Shown here: positions 12,347 through 23,223 of the stretch, piece by piece
Numbering within the stretch: the stretch's first letter is position 1
Layout of the letters: each line of letters begins with the position of its first letter
From: Nyssa sinensis
Lineage: Eukaryota; Streptophyta; Magnoliopsida; Cornales; Nyssaceae
Length of the DNA: 64,000 nucleotides
Reading direction: 5' to 3'
Assembly (NCBI GenBank): GCA_008638375.1
Contig: CM018049.1
Coordinates: 1,474,001 to 1,538,000, forward strand
Program-made: the position numbers and the translations under genes
Notes under the pieces: generated by a model
The model's input: the letters and a program-made list of their open reading frames with translations, nothing else
Databases searched by the model: none
What the model was told of the DNA's origin: nothing

Positions 12347-15016
12347 TGTCACGACCCAAAACCCACCCTATGCGGATCTCGTGTCACGGGGCCGACCCTA
12401 AGGCCGTCCCTACTTTTTCCATTCTTATATCATAGTAATAATGTGCAATGTACTGAAAATTTAAAACAATAATTAGCGGAAGTCTTTTCAATACAAAAAT
12501 CAGCAAAAATTTGTAATATATCATATGGTTCTACAAGTGTCATTTTAAGAACTAAACATAACAGCACCCATGAGTGGTGAATACATGGGAGAATGACATC
12601 ATAGATTAGTACATTTTCTCAAAATGTCCTCCTTACACTCTCAGACTCCTATTGGGGTCTTGCAGCGTCACTACCTGAAAAATAGTAAGTAATATGGAAT
12701 GAGCTACAAAAGCTCAGCAAGTAAATTCCCATCTCCGACACTGGTATTGGTGATTATAAAAGAATATGAATCCATGAATATAAATATGATAGCCAATCAT
12801 AAGAAATGAGATGCTGTAATAGCCAATGAGAACAATTGTCATAATGGCCAATAAATAGTGGGGGTCACAATGTTCAATAAGGAGTAGTGAATATAACATT
12901 AACATGAAACTCTCAATAACAATATATCAACATGGATGTACTACCACAATAAATCAATCGCAATCAATTCAACAAGGAATGTTCTCTCAATATAAGATAA
13001 ATCATAGGCGATAGTGTTATTCAACAATCACAGTCATATCAATTACATAAGAGATGCATTTACACTATTTTAGGGTTTGGCACGCCTTCAATCTTTTGGG
13101 GCCCGGCATACCCCCCAATGAAAACTCCAATAAATTGCCATATTTCCATTCACGGACTTGACCCGTAGGTCTCCAGTAAATCAGAAAGCATCGGATGGAT
13201 ATTGTGACTGAGCATAAATCTCGCATCCATAACATACCATGATCATTCATGATTCCATAAGAGTATAAAATGGAATATCATATATTCAGTAAAGACATAA
13301 CAGTAGGCCTGTCAAGGCATGGTATAACATGATAACAATGATATAGCAGTCAATCAATGTCCACAAGATAGAACAATATCACAATGTAAAAAACAATAAA
13401 ATCTGGTACGTTCAAGAGTACAAGTTCGGCAGTAATGGAATAAACATGGCTTGAAAATACCACATGGAAGAGATTAGGTTTTACTTACCTTAAAAATGCG
13501 TTCCTAGATCAGTATCCAGTGATTTTGCCCTTTCCTTTCGAGTTCTCTATATATCAGTAAATACGTCTCAATTTTAATGTTATTCATCAAGTTTTATGCC
13601 TTGTTACTATAAGTATCTCTTTCACTAATTTAGACTCTACTATTCAGTTTGGAATGTTGAAGAAAGTCGGTTTAGGCTTTCACAGACTTCTATTTGTGTT
13701 CGGGTTCCATTAGGGGTATTATAGTCATTTAGCATTTCTATGGGTGTTTATTTTTTGGAGCTCCTTCTCGTAAAATGAAAAATTTCATTGGCCTTAAAAT
13801 GCCCGAGATAATAAGAAAACACTATTCATTCTTTTAATTTGGACTACGTATCAATTTCCTATATTTATTCTAATTAATTGATTTTATTTAATTTATTTAT
13901 TTATTTAATTCATTAATTATATAATTTATATATATATTGTTAACATATGTTCACACGTGAGGTCGTGGCTCAGTGGTCCATGTGCCCCTCCTCTTGCCCT
14001 TGGTCTGGGGTTCAAACCGCGGGGGCAATAGCCCTTGCGTGCATTTTTTTCTAAATGTTCTTAAGCCAAACAGCAGCACAAGGTAGAATAGGAATAAGAT
14101 AACCTTGTCTTGATCAATATCCCAATTCGAATTTCATAACCCCATAGCCAAACAGGCCCAATTGGATTTTAAATTTAAAACCGCATTACCTAAAACGACA
14201 TAGTTTAGACAAATCTCAACACCACACGGTGCCGTTTTGGAAGGCACTGTACACCTTCTTCCTCAATAATTCAGTGACACTCTGGTAGGGTTCCGATGTC
14301 TTCTATGGTGACGGCCACTATTTTTTGATCGAATTTTAACCCTAAACCAATGCGGTTTTCTTTAGTCTTTCATAAGGAACTCATATCTAAACTTGGTTTT
14401 TGATTTAGGTCACTCTAACCCCATGAATAGAGAGAATAGTAGCTCCGACTGATTCTCCGGCGAAGCCTTCCCTCTCAATTTCATGACTTCTAAGTCACTG
14501 CCCAAGGCCAATGTTTATTATAAACATGATAGGGATCTGTTTCTAACAGTTCTACATCGTAAAAATGAGAGTTTATGCATAAATTCTCTAAAAACTGATC
14601 ATCCTTCTAAACCTGCAATTGCCCTTTTCTCCCTCCTCACTACATTATTTCCTATGATTCTTTTTTCTAAATACTTTTTATTCCAAGCTGATTTAAACCC
14701 TATAAATAAAATCTAGGTTTTTGCTCTGAATTTATAAAAATAGAACTTAACCACTCACTTGATTTTTCTCAGTTCTGCTCGCAGTAGCCCTTCTAAATCA
14801 CTTAGCTTCTGCTTCTGAACCCTTAGAACTCCTCCTCTCAATCTCAGCTCCTCTATTTCCTTCTTCATTTTCTGATTCCTCTCAAACTCCCCTTTGTATT
14901 TATAGTGAATTTTTCCTACTGGTTGCGCCTACATTTTCTCTTTCTTCCTACTTCCCTTGTAGCCTTCTTGGACTGCTTTCTATCGCCTATTCCATCTCTT
15001 TCCTCCACGTCCAATT

Positions 15017-15050
<34 letters not shown>

Positions 15051-15427
15051 ATATTTCACTCCACTTGCCCCTCTTGGTGTCGATAGCCTTGCTGATTTTC
15101 CCCAACACACACCTAACACACACAGCACACTGATCACATGCAATCACACATGCAGTCCCCCTTCCATTTTCCTTTCAGTATTTATAATTACACTATATAT
15201 ATATATATATGTATTTCTTATGTGACCATATATACATACGTATATATATATACACAATTTATACACATCTATACATACACCTATATTCATATATACATCT
15301 GTATATTAGATTCTATGTACATATACATACACTTATATTTAATGGCTTATATGCAAATGTACACATGCATGGGTTTGCGTGTCTACACGTATTACGATAC
15401 TCAGTCCTAGGTTGCGTGCATACACCC
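12347..15427 (-). repeat. gypsy-L 5' LTR, truncated at its outer end
   Basis: Begins TGTCACGACCCAAAACCC next to the PBS and aligns along its length with solo LTRs 19608..23218 and 27583..30848. Those copies continue for about 155 bp more to GGGATATTACA. This one stops matching at about 15424..15427 (ACCC) and switches to sequence of the plus-strand gypsy-M LTR. (TA)n tracts lie at 15018..15048 and 15195..15210, and a tRNA-like segment at 13966. No gene is visible. Confidence 0.85.
13966..14050 (+). other. tRNA-like A-box/B-box/T-run segment, antisense inside an LTR
   Basis: TGGCTCAGTGGT at 13966 (A-box, 11 of 12) and GGTTCAAACCG at 14009 (B-box-like, 9 of 11) are 43 bp apart, and a T7 run follows at 14044..14050. 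The LTR is on the minus strand, so the segment is antisense to it. Stem pairing is poor, so it is not a working tRNA gene. Confidence 0.45.
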
Positions 15428-16703
15428 AAATTAAATAAGTAATTAGTGTATTTTGACTATCTCAGACATTCTGAGACCAATGGTGAGGTCCGTTTTAAGA
15501 GACGAGACTCTGAAAAATAAAAGACACATAAAAGTGCAAAATGACCATTTTGCCCTTTTTAGCACAAATGTCCGAATTGAATTCCGCGAAAGCCTAAACC
15601 GACTTTCTTTGACGTTCTGGATTCAATAGTAGAGTCTATTTTAGTAAAAGAGAAACTTATAGCATAGAGGCATAAAATTTGATGAATAGTATAATTCATA
15701 TAGCAATAGACTGAGACGTTCAGGTCTAGGTTCCGAGTGGAACATTTGCTACGTTGCTATGCAAGGCATGGGACATGGAGTCATATTGTATACAAAGAAA
15801 GTATTCATATAGCCCCTGTGGAACTGAATACGAACTCAAGGGGATTTTTGAGCCCCACTAGTCCATCTGATGCTATTTATGACCTTCGGGTCCAGGTTCC
15901 AAGTGAAAAATTTGCTATGTTGTTATGCGAGGCATGGGACATGGAGTCACATTGTATACAAAGCAAGTATTCATATAGCCCGTGTGGAATTGAATACAAG
16001 CTCAGGGGGATTTTTGGGCCCCACTAATGCATCTCTCAGTTTTAGTATCACTATCCTTTATTGTTGATTTCATAGCTTGATCATGTTATATTATTATGAA
16101 TGATCATGAGACTTTATAGTTTTCACTTGAGTACCTACGTTTCATACTTGATATAGCTTATGATTGTAGTAGTATGACATTGTTAGCATAGCAGATTCAT
16201 TTCCTTATCATTTGACTTCTATCATCTAATATTGATTTATATATTCATTGACTGGCTAGCACTCTTTTATACACTTGTACACATGGCAGAGCAAAGGACT
16301 ACTTACTGAGTTTTCATAGCTCAGACAGATACTACTTTGACTATTTCAGGCACAGACATCAAGAACAGACTCTAGAGCCTGATAGCTAGGAGGTGGACAT
16401 TTCTTTTGAAGTTGTAGTGTAATATTTAGTACAAGTCTTGTACCTCTCCCATGTTATCCAAGTCTTGGGGATGAACAGTTGTTAAAGAAGTTTGTATTCC
16501 GCATTTTGAGAACATGATATATATATATATATATATCACATGCAGTTTTTATTTATTTATTTATTTGTTTAAGTCTTCCGCTATTTAGTTGTTGCATGTT
16601 AGTAACACTGATTGTGTAGCAAGTTGAGACCCTTGGTTCGACAACAGTGTCAGATCGGGTTCGCGATTCGAGATCTGTACAGGGTGGGTCTCGGGTTGTG
16701 ACA
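15424..16703 (+). repeat. gypsy-M 5' LTR, truncated and internally rearranged
   Basis: Matches the 3' LTR from about 37929 onward and ends TCGGGTTGTGACA at the PBS. About 1.7 kb of the LTR start is missing. Compared with the 3' LTR it also lacks roughly 475 bp (equivalent to about 38240..38715) at a junction near 15720, and it carries a tandem duplication at 15722..16025. Confidence 0.85.
15722..16025. repeat. Direct tandem duplication, unit about 167 bp, two copies
   Basis: The block starting ggtctaggttccgagtgg at 15723 recurs as ggtccaggttccaagtg at 15889, with matching text through ttttgagccccacta and ttttgggccccacta. The 3' LTR has this block only once (about 38716..38860), so the duplication arose in the 5' copy. 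Confidence 0.85.
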
Positions 16704-16706
16704 GCT

Positions 16707-16718
16707 TAGTATCAGAGC
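16707..16718 (+). other. Primer binding site of gypsy-M
   Basis: TAGTATCAGAGC differs at one base from the standard tRNA-iMet PBS TGGTATCAGAGC and begins 4 bp after the LTR end at 16703. The mismatch is a G to A change. Confidence 0.85.
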
Positions 16719-16859
16719 ATCCTAGGTTGTACAATGGTTCATGAAAGATAGACTAAAGTACTAGTATTATAAATGTCCAAGTAGAGTTAGTAGATAGAAA
16801 CTGACATGCAATCTTAGAATCTTAAATATATGAAACTAACCTCTAACCATTTGTAGAGA

Positions 16860-17840
16860 ATGGTGAATACTCGTACTACCACACCCTTACAGGATGCTAC
16901 AACTAACGTAGCACGGTTAGAGCGATTAGTAGAGATGCTTATTCAGAATGCACCTCAGAACCAGGCAAGTCCTAGTACTCCAACTAGACTAGAGCGACAG
17001 GCACCACCAGTAGTACGCATAGTACGTCAGGAGAACGATAGAGGCTAGGCTTATCTTTATAAGCAGTTTCAGGTATTGTGGCCATCTACGTTCGAAGGTA
17101 CTAGAGGCCCCACTTCAGCTGAAGAGTGGCGGCTCGAGATGGAGAGGATCTTTGAGATTATGACCTGTACCGAGGTACAGAAGGTAGCCTTTGCTACTTT
17201 TACTTTTCGGGGGACAGCCTATGAGTGGTGGCTACTAGAGAAGGCTAGAGAGCCTCAAATGACTTGGGAGTGTTTCACTGTGGTCTTCAACCAAAAGTAC
17301 TTCCCCTAGGAAGTCAGAGATTAGAGAGTCGCAGATTGCCTTGTTCTACAGTAAGGGAACTCGACAGTAGAGGAATATGAGGCCAGATTCACATAGTTGG
17401 CTAGATTTGCTCTTGCTATCTTCGAGGACGAGCATGCTAGAGCCTGTAAGTTCGAGGGCAATCTACGATGGAATATTAAGGACAGGGTTAAACCCCTGCA
17501 GTTAACCACTTACAATAAAGTGGTGAGTACTGTGAAGAACATTGAGCAGAGTGGAGAGGAGTTTGCCAAGAAGAGGGAAAACCCAGCCCCAAGGCCAAGA
17601 GGGAATCAGCCAGCCCCTGAGGCCAGCAAGAAGTTAGAGTAGAGGGATAGGACCTTCTTTCACTTGGCCAGGAGCAGGATCTGTGCCTGGGAATTCTGGA
17701 CCCATCAAGGGTCAGTTCCATTGGTGGGGGCGTAGTTCAGTGCCCCACTTGCCAGAAACGTCATCGAGGGTCGTGTCAGGCTAACTCTCGTGCCTGCTAT
17801 TTATGTGGTCAAGAAGGGCATTTCAAGACCAACTACCCCT
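16860..17840 (+). pseudogene. gypsy-M gag (capsid and zinc knuckles), with stop codons
   Basis: The first ATG after the PBS (16860) opens MVNTRTTTPLQDATTNVARL. After a TAG the capsid core follows with WPSTFEGTRGPTSAEEWRL, AYEWWLLEKAREPQMTW, then YFP and TVEEYEARFT, and then NIKDRVKPLQLTTYNKV and EQSGEEFAKKRENP. A double zinc knuckle lies at 17741..17840: CPTCQKRHRGSC, then CYLCGQEGHFKTNY, whose final cysteine has become tyrosine. At least five in-frame stops interrupt it, several where a glutamine codon is expected. Gag would form the retrotransposon particle; this copy cannot be translated through. Confidence 0.9.
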
Positions 17841-17879
17841 AGAGGAGCTAGTCAGTTGGAAGTACAACTGGTACTCCAT

Positions 17880-19607
17880 CTACCTTAGTAGTTACGATTG
17901 CAACTGGAGCGCAGCCTCGAGGTAGTGGACAGAGAGCTGAGCCACAACGCTCAGGAAGGGTTTTCTCACTGTCACCCAGAGATACACAGGCTACCACCTC
18001 AGTAGTCACAGGTACTCTTCAGATTTGTTCACACTATGCTAGAGTACTCTTTAACACTAGCTCCACACATTCATTTGTATCACCAGTATTTACAGCGAGA
18101 CTGAACATAGAAATAGTACCCTTAGGTTATATGTTAACCATTTCTATGCCTTCAGGAGAGTCACTATTAGCAACACTGTATATCGAGCATGTAAGGTTCA
18201 GATTGGGGACTCACATTTATTAGCCGATCTGATACCGTTAGACATTTATAGTTTTGATGTTATACTCGGTATGGACTGGTTGGCCGCGAATCATGTATCT
18301 ATAAATTGCATGGCCAAGACAGTCAGTATATAGAGACCAGGATGTCTGAGCATCCAGTTTGATAGGACGGGTGTAGCTACCCCACCCTATTTTGTATCCT
18401 CTATCCAGGCCAAACACCTGTTACGTAAGGGTTGCCATAGGTTCTTGTGTAGCGTTATGGACACTCGCTCATAATAACCACCCTTAGATCAGATTCCTAT
18501 CGTTAGAGAGTTTCCTGAGGTCTTTCTAGATGACTTGTCGGGAATGCCTGTAGATAGAGAGATAGAGTTCATTATTGATGTACAACCAAGTACCTCCTCG
18601 ATATCTAGGAATCCTTATCGTATGGCACTGATAGAGTTGAAAGAGTTGAAGCTACAGTTACAGGATTTTCTAGAAAAGGGATTCATTAGACCTAGTTCTT
18701 CACTGTAAGGTGCCTCGGTGTTGTTTATGAAGAAGAAATTTGGGACCATGCGGTTATGTGTTTACTACCATGAGTTGAATAAGGTCACCATCAATAACCA
18801 ATACCCTCTGCCAAGGGTAGATGATCTATTTGACCAGTTGAAGGGAGCACTGATCTTCTCTAAGATCGATTTGAGGTCCGGGTACCACCAGTTGAAGGTA
18901 TGACCTGCAGATATTGAGAAGATGGCTTTCAGAACCCGCTACGGGCATTATGAGTTCTTAGTAATGCCGTTTGGGGTCACAAATGCCCCTGTTGCATTCA
19001 TGGATTTGATGAACAGGGTTTTCAAGCCACATATGGATGACTTCGTGATCGTGTTCATAGACGACATCTTGGTTTATTCCAAGAGCTAGGAGGAGCATGA
19101 AGTACATCTAAGGAAAGTTCTACTGAAGTTGAGGGAGTAGAAACTGTACGCTAAGCTGAAGAAGTGTGAGTTCTGGCTCCCTAGCATAGCATTTCTAGGG
19201 CATGTGATTAGCAAAGAGGGGATCTCTGTCGATTCTCAAAATATCAAGGCAATCGTAGATTGGCCTCGGCCCACCAGTGTCACAGAAGTGCGAAGTTTTA
19301 TGGGATTGGTTGGCTATTATAGAAGGTTTGTCAAAGACTTCTTGAAAATAGCTATGCCAATTACACAACTGACCAGGAAAGACGTTCTATTTGTTTGGAC
19401 AGAGGAGTGAGAGAAGAGCTTCTAAGAGCTTAAAGACCGACTAGTTACAGCTCTGATTCTGATCGTACCAAATGGAACCAAGGGATTTGTGATCTATAGT
19501 AATGCCTCACTGAAGGGCTTGGGATGTGTATTGATACAGAGTGGAAGGGTAGTAGCATATGCTTTACGGCAGTTGAGGCCACATGAGAGGAACTACCCGA
19601 TACACGA
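17880..19607 (+). pseudogene. gypsy-M pol, part 1: protease, reverse transcriptase, start of RNase H
   Basis: Protease at about 18035..18290: the active-site triplet reads N-T-S (18053..18061) instead of the family's D-T-G, followed by HSFVSP and FDVILGMDWL. RT at about 18500..19200 has [64 protein letters not shown] and the catalytic box [11 protein letters not shown] near 19051. The RT connection and RNase H start at about 19204 with [14 protein letters not shown] and [11 protein letters not shown]. The RNase H motif reads [10 protein letters not shown], with N where aspartate is expected. Stops occur at several sites that would be CAG, CGA or TGG in the family. The frame is cut at 19608 by a solo LTR (TSD CACGA). 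Confidence 0.9.
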
Positions 19608-20103
19608 TGTCACGACCCGAAACCCACCCTATGCGGATCTCGTGTCGCGGGGCCGACCCGAAGGCCGTCCCTACTTTTTCCATTCCTGTATCATAGTACT
19701 AATATGCAATGTACTAAAAATCTTAAACAATGAACAGCGGAAGTCTTTATCAATTACAGTAATCCAGCGGAAGTCTTTTAAATAATTTAAACAGTGGAAG
19801 TCTATTAAATACATGAAATAGTTCTACATAAGACAAAATGAGAACTAAACGTAACCAGCACCCGAGGGTGGTGAATACATGGGAGAACTAACATAGACTG
19901 GTACCGTACTTCAAAATGTCCCCCTACGCTCTTAGACTCCTACTGGGGTCTCGCAGCGTCATCACCTGAAATGGGGGGTAAGTGGGGTAGAATGAGCTAC
20001 AAAGCTCAGTAAGTAAATGCAGATCTCCAACACTGGTATCGATGATCAATGAATCCATGAATAAGATTATGATAGCCAATCATAAGAATAAGATACTGTG
20101 ATA

Positions 20104-20177
20104 GCCAATGGAACAATTTCCACGAGGGCCAATGGAAACAATTGCCACGAGGGCCAATGAAAACAATTGCCACGAGG
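20104..20177. repeat. Three tandem 24-25 bp units
   Basis: gccaatg followed by an A-rich stretch and ccacgagg, repeated three times with one to three differences between units. The related LTR 27583..30848 has only a reduced version near 28088..28122, so the array expanded in this copy. Confidence 0.8.
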
Positions 20178-21411
20178 GCCAATGAACAGTAATCACAATA
20201 CACAATCAGAGGTATTGGGTATAATATCCATATGAAGAAATTCAATGATAATATAACAACAATGAAGTACTGCCACAATGAATTCGATCACAATCAAATC
20301 AATCAATGCAAGTCCTTCGAGACTTGAAGAATCATAAGGGATAGTGCCATTCAACAATCAAGTTCTGTCAGTCATAAGAGATGCTTTTATTCTGTAACAT
20401 GCTAGTGAAATTGCAAATGAAATGCCAGTGGAAATGCAATGAAATACCAGTGATCATGCCAGTCAATTGCCGGTGGAAAGCCTTCGAGGAATTCATTCCT
20501 ACCACCTGTCCATTCATGGACTTGACCCTTAGGTCTCCAGTCAATACAGAAGCATCGGATGGATGTTCTGACTGAGCACAAATCTGGTATTCATAACATA
20601 TCATGATCATTCGTGATTCCATAGAAGTATAAAATGGAATATCATAGATTCAATGAAAACATAACAGTACGCCTTTCAAGGCATGGTTCAACATGATAAC
20701 AATGATACAACAGTCAATCAATGTCCACAAGATAGAACAATATCACATTGTGGATAGCAATAACATGAGGTACTTTCAAGGCACAGTGAAACATGATAAC
20801 AATGATACATCAGTCAATCAAATGTCCACAAGATAGGAAAATATCGAATTGTGGACACAAGGATATCAATACATTCAAGAGTACGAGTTTGGCAGTAAAA
20901 GAATAAACTTGGCTTGTGGAAACACCACATGTAAGAGAGAGTGATCCACTTACCTCTATTGTGATCAGAAATCCGTGAGTGTACCCTTGCCTTTCGAGTT
21001 CCCTATATATCAGTGAATACATTTTAGATTAAATTCTATTCATCAAATTTTATGCCTTTCTATCATAAGTATTTCAAATACCAATTTAGACTTTACCATT
21101 GAGTCCGGAATGCCGAAGAAAGTCGGTTTAGGCTTTCGCGGAATTCCATTTGGACTTTTGTACTAAAAAGGGCAAAATGGTCATTTTGCACTTTTAGGTG
21201 TATTTTATTTTTTGGGGTCCCGTCTCGCAAAACGGACCCCACCATTGATCTCAGTAGGTCCGAGAAAGTCAAAATGCATTAATGACTTGTCTCAATCAGA
21301 CATCGGGTCATTTTCCATTTATTTAATTCAATTAATCTAATAAATTAAATTATATCATTAGGTATAATATATATATATATACATTATCCTTGCACCAAAT
21401 GGACGGGTGCG

Positions 21412-21502
21412 TACTGGTGGCACGCATCCAACGTGCCACCTCCCCTCCAAAAACATCACAGGTTCGATCCGTGGGGAGAGCAGTCCCTTCTGTTCCTTTT
21501 TT
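21412..21502 (+). other. tRNA-like B-box segment with T-run, antisense inside an LTR
   Basis: GGTTCGATCCG at 21461 matches 10 of 11 B-box positions. The A-box candidate near 21412 (actggtgg) is weak. A T6 run follows at 21497..21502. Confidence 0.35.
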
Positions 21503-21519
21503 CCATTTTTTATTCCTTA

Positions 21520-21558
<39 letters not shown>

Positions 21559-21586
21559 AATCCAAATCAGAGCACAGGCGTGCCTG

Positions 21587-21659
21587 TGTCCGAGTGGTTT
21601 GGGCTTAGCCCACCCTTCTAGGTCTCAGTTTCGATCCTCAGGGGCTACGGCCCCTTTTT
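21587..21659 (+). other. tRNA-like A-box/B-box/T-run segment, antisense inside an LTR
   Basis: TGTCCGAGTGGTTT at 21587 is close to the A-box of plant tRNA-Leu/Ser genes, and GTTTCGATCC at 21628 resembles a B-box. A T5 run follows at 21655..21659. The same text is recognisable on the minus strand in the gypsy-M 3' LTR near 37810..37838. Confidence 0.45.
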
Positions 21660-22547
21660 ATTTTTCTTCAGGTTTGGAAACCAAACGGCGGTCAATGGCT
21701 CTAAACCTGAATAGCGTATCCCTAGACAGTTTAATTTCCAATTAAATTTCTAAAACTCGTAACCAAATAGTCCATTTCATTTATATTCAAAAGATCTCAT
21801 GTCCAAACGACGCAGTATCGAGACAACCGGTCCCAACACGTCGCCGTTTCGAATCACCCACTTGACCCTCTTCTTCCCCGATAATCCGGCAGAGGACCAG
21901 TAGGGTTCCGGTGGTGAACAGTGGCCTTCTCCGGCGACGGTCACCTGTTTCCGATGGATTTTCCCTCCTTTTTGAATGCCGTTTTATTCTCCATCATATG
22001 GGGATCATGAATTCATCCTCCGTTCTGATCAAGACCGTCTTGATCTTCACGAATATGGGTCCAAATATCTCCGGCCGATTCTCTAGGCCAAGTGATATTT
22101 TTCATTTTCGTGACTGTTTCTTCTCGGTTTTAAACCCATTTTGATCCTAAAGTGTTTCTGCACTTCATACCAACATTTTCATAAACTAAATGCAAAGTTT
22201 TAAACGTAAAATCAGTGAAACCCAGATTATCCTCCGAATCCTGCAACTCGGATTTTCTCCCTCATTTTTGAACCAAATGAGGTACGGTTTGTTCCTATCA
22301 ACGCCATTTTTCATGCTTGTTTAGACCGTATATTCAAAATAATTCGAATCATGCTATAACGTTTCAAAATAGAAACAGTGGCTTACCTCCAAGTTTGGAT
22401 TCCCTTGGTGTTGAGCCCCTCTTCCTCGCGCCTCTACTCCAGATTTGTTCCCCTTCCTTCTCACTCAGAAACTCTCTTTTCTCTTTTGTTTTTCACCTTC
22501 AAACTCGGCCGTGCACAATGTATATGTGCACTTATCAATACCGGCCC

Positions 22548-22550
<3 letters not shown>

Positions 22551-22591
<41 letters not shown>
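22551..22591. repeat. (TC)n microsatellite
   Basis: About 20 TC units inside solo LTR 19608..23218. Confidence 0.95.
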
Positions 22592-22592
<1 letters not shown>

Positions 22593-23223
22593 GTCAGACC
22601 TCACCATGCCCTGAGATCTTCTTACACACTCCATCACCCACTTTCTGTCACCCCCACTCCCTATTGAGTGTTATACACTCAACTTATTACACACACATCT
22701 ACAACCGTTCACACACACACACACCTTTTGATACATATATATATATATATATATATCTTCACCCACTCACACACTCACGGCTGATAACAACCCCCTTTTT
22801 CCCTTTTTCTTTTCCTTTTTTATTTCTTTTACATATACATATATACATAATATATGTATAATGCATTATATTATACATATACACATATACACATAAAATA
22901 CATGTTTTATACATGTATATATATTCATGTGTAGGGGTATAAATCCGTTTTTAATCATATTTACATACATTCATTTTAATCGAGCTACTCATCTATGTTC
23001 ACGTATGCATGCATGGAAATACGTGCATGCACGCATTACGATGCAATGCCCTGTGGTGCTCGGGTGTTACCCAGCCTTGGTCATTCAGTTCCATCATTTA
23101 CAGTTTCCAGTCATACGTTTCCATGAAATACCATGATATACATATCTTACCGTTCAAGTTACACTATATAACCGACTTACCTCGGTATACGTGACGTATC
23201 CCGGGTCGGGATATTACACACGA

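Larger units (their letters stand above)
1..15427 (-). mobile_element. gypsy-L: decayed Ty3/gypsy LTR retrotransposon, 3' end beyond the window
   Basis: Minus-strand gypsy fragments read in the order gag (12190 to 11324), zinc knuckle (8009 to 7938), protease and N-terminal RT (4886 to 3863), then RT palm (155 to 1). Each break is filled by an LTR with TG...CA ends, and the reading resumes in register after one copy of the target duplication is removed. A tRNA-iMet-type primer site at 12332..12343 touches the LTR start at 12347, which fixes the orientation. RNase H, integrase and the 3' LTR would lie left of base 1. Premature stops in gag and pol show the copy is dead. By LTR similarity to gypsy-M it is probably a Tekay/Del-type chromovirus. 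Confidence 0.85.
19608..23218 (-). repeat. Solo LTR, 3611 bp, inserted in gypsy-M RNase H
   Basis: TGTCACGACCCGAAACCC at the left end, GGGATATTACA at the right end, and perfect target duplications CACGA at 19603..19607 and 23219..23223. RNase H coding resumes directly after it. Inside are three 24-25 bp tandem units with gccaatg...cacgagg (20104..20177), a diverged duplication of about 110 bp (about 20680..20870), (TA)n tracts (21523..21555, 22734..22756), a (TC)n tract (22551..22591) and two tRNA-like segments (21412, 21587). The family is the same as 27583..30848 and the gypsy-L LTR. No coding region. Confidence 0.93.

Noticed and set aside
22317..22861. Longer overlapping open frames around the (TC)n tract
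   Set aside because: They consist of Ser/Leu repeats from the microsatellite within solo LTR 19608..23218 and have no recognisable domain.
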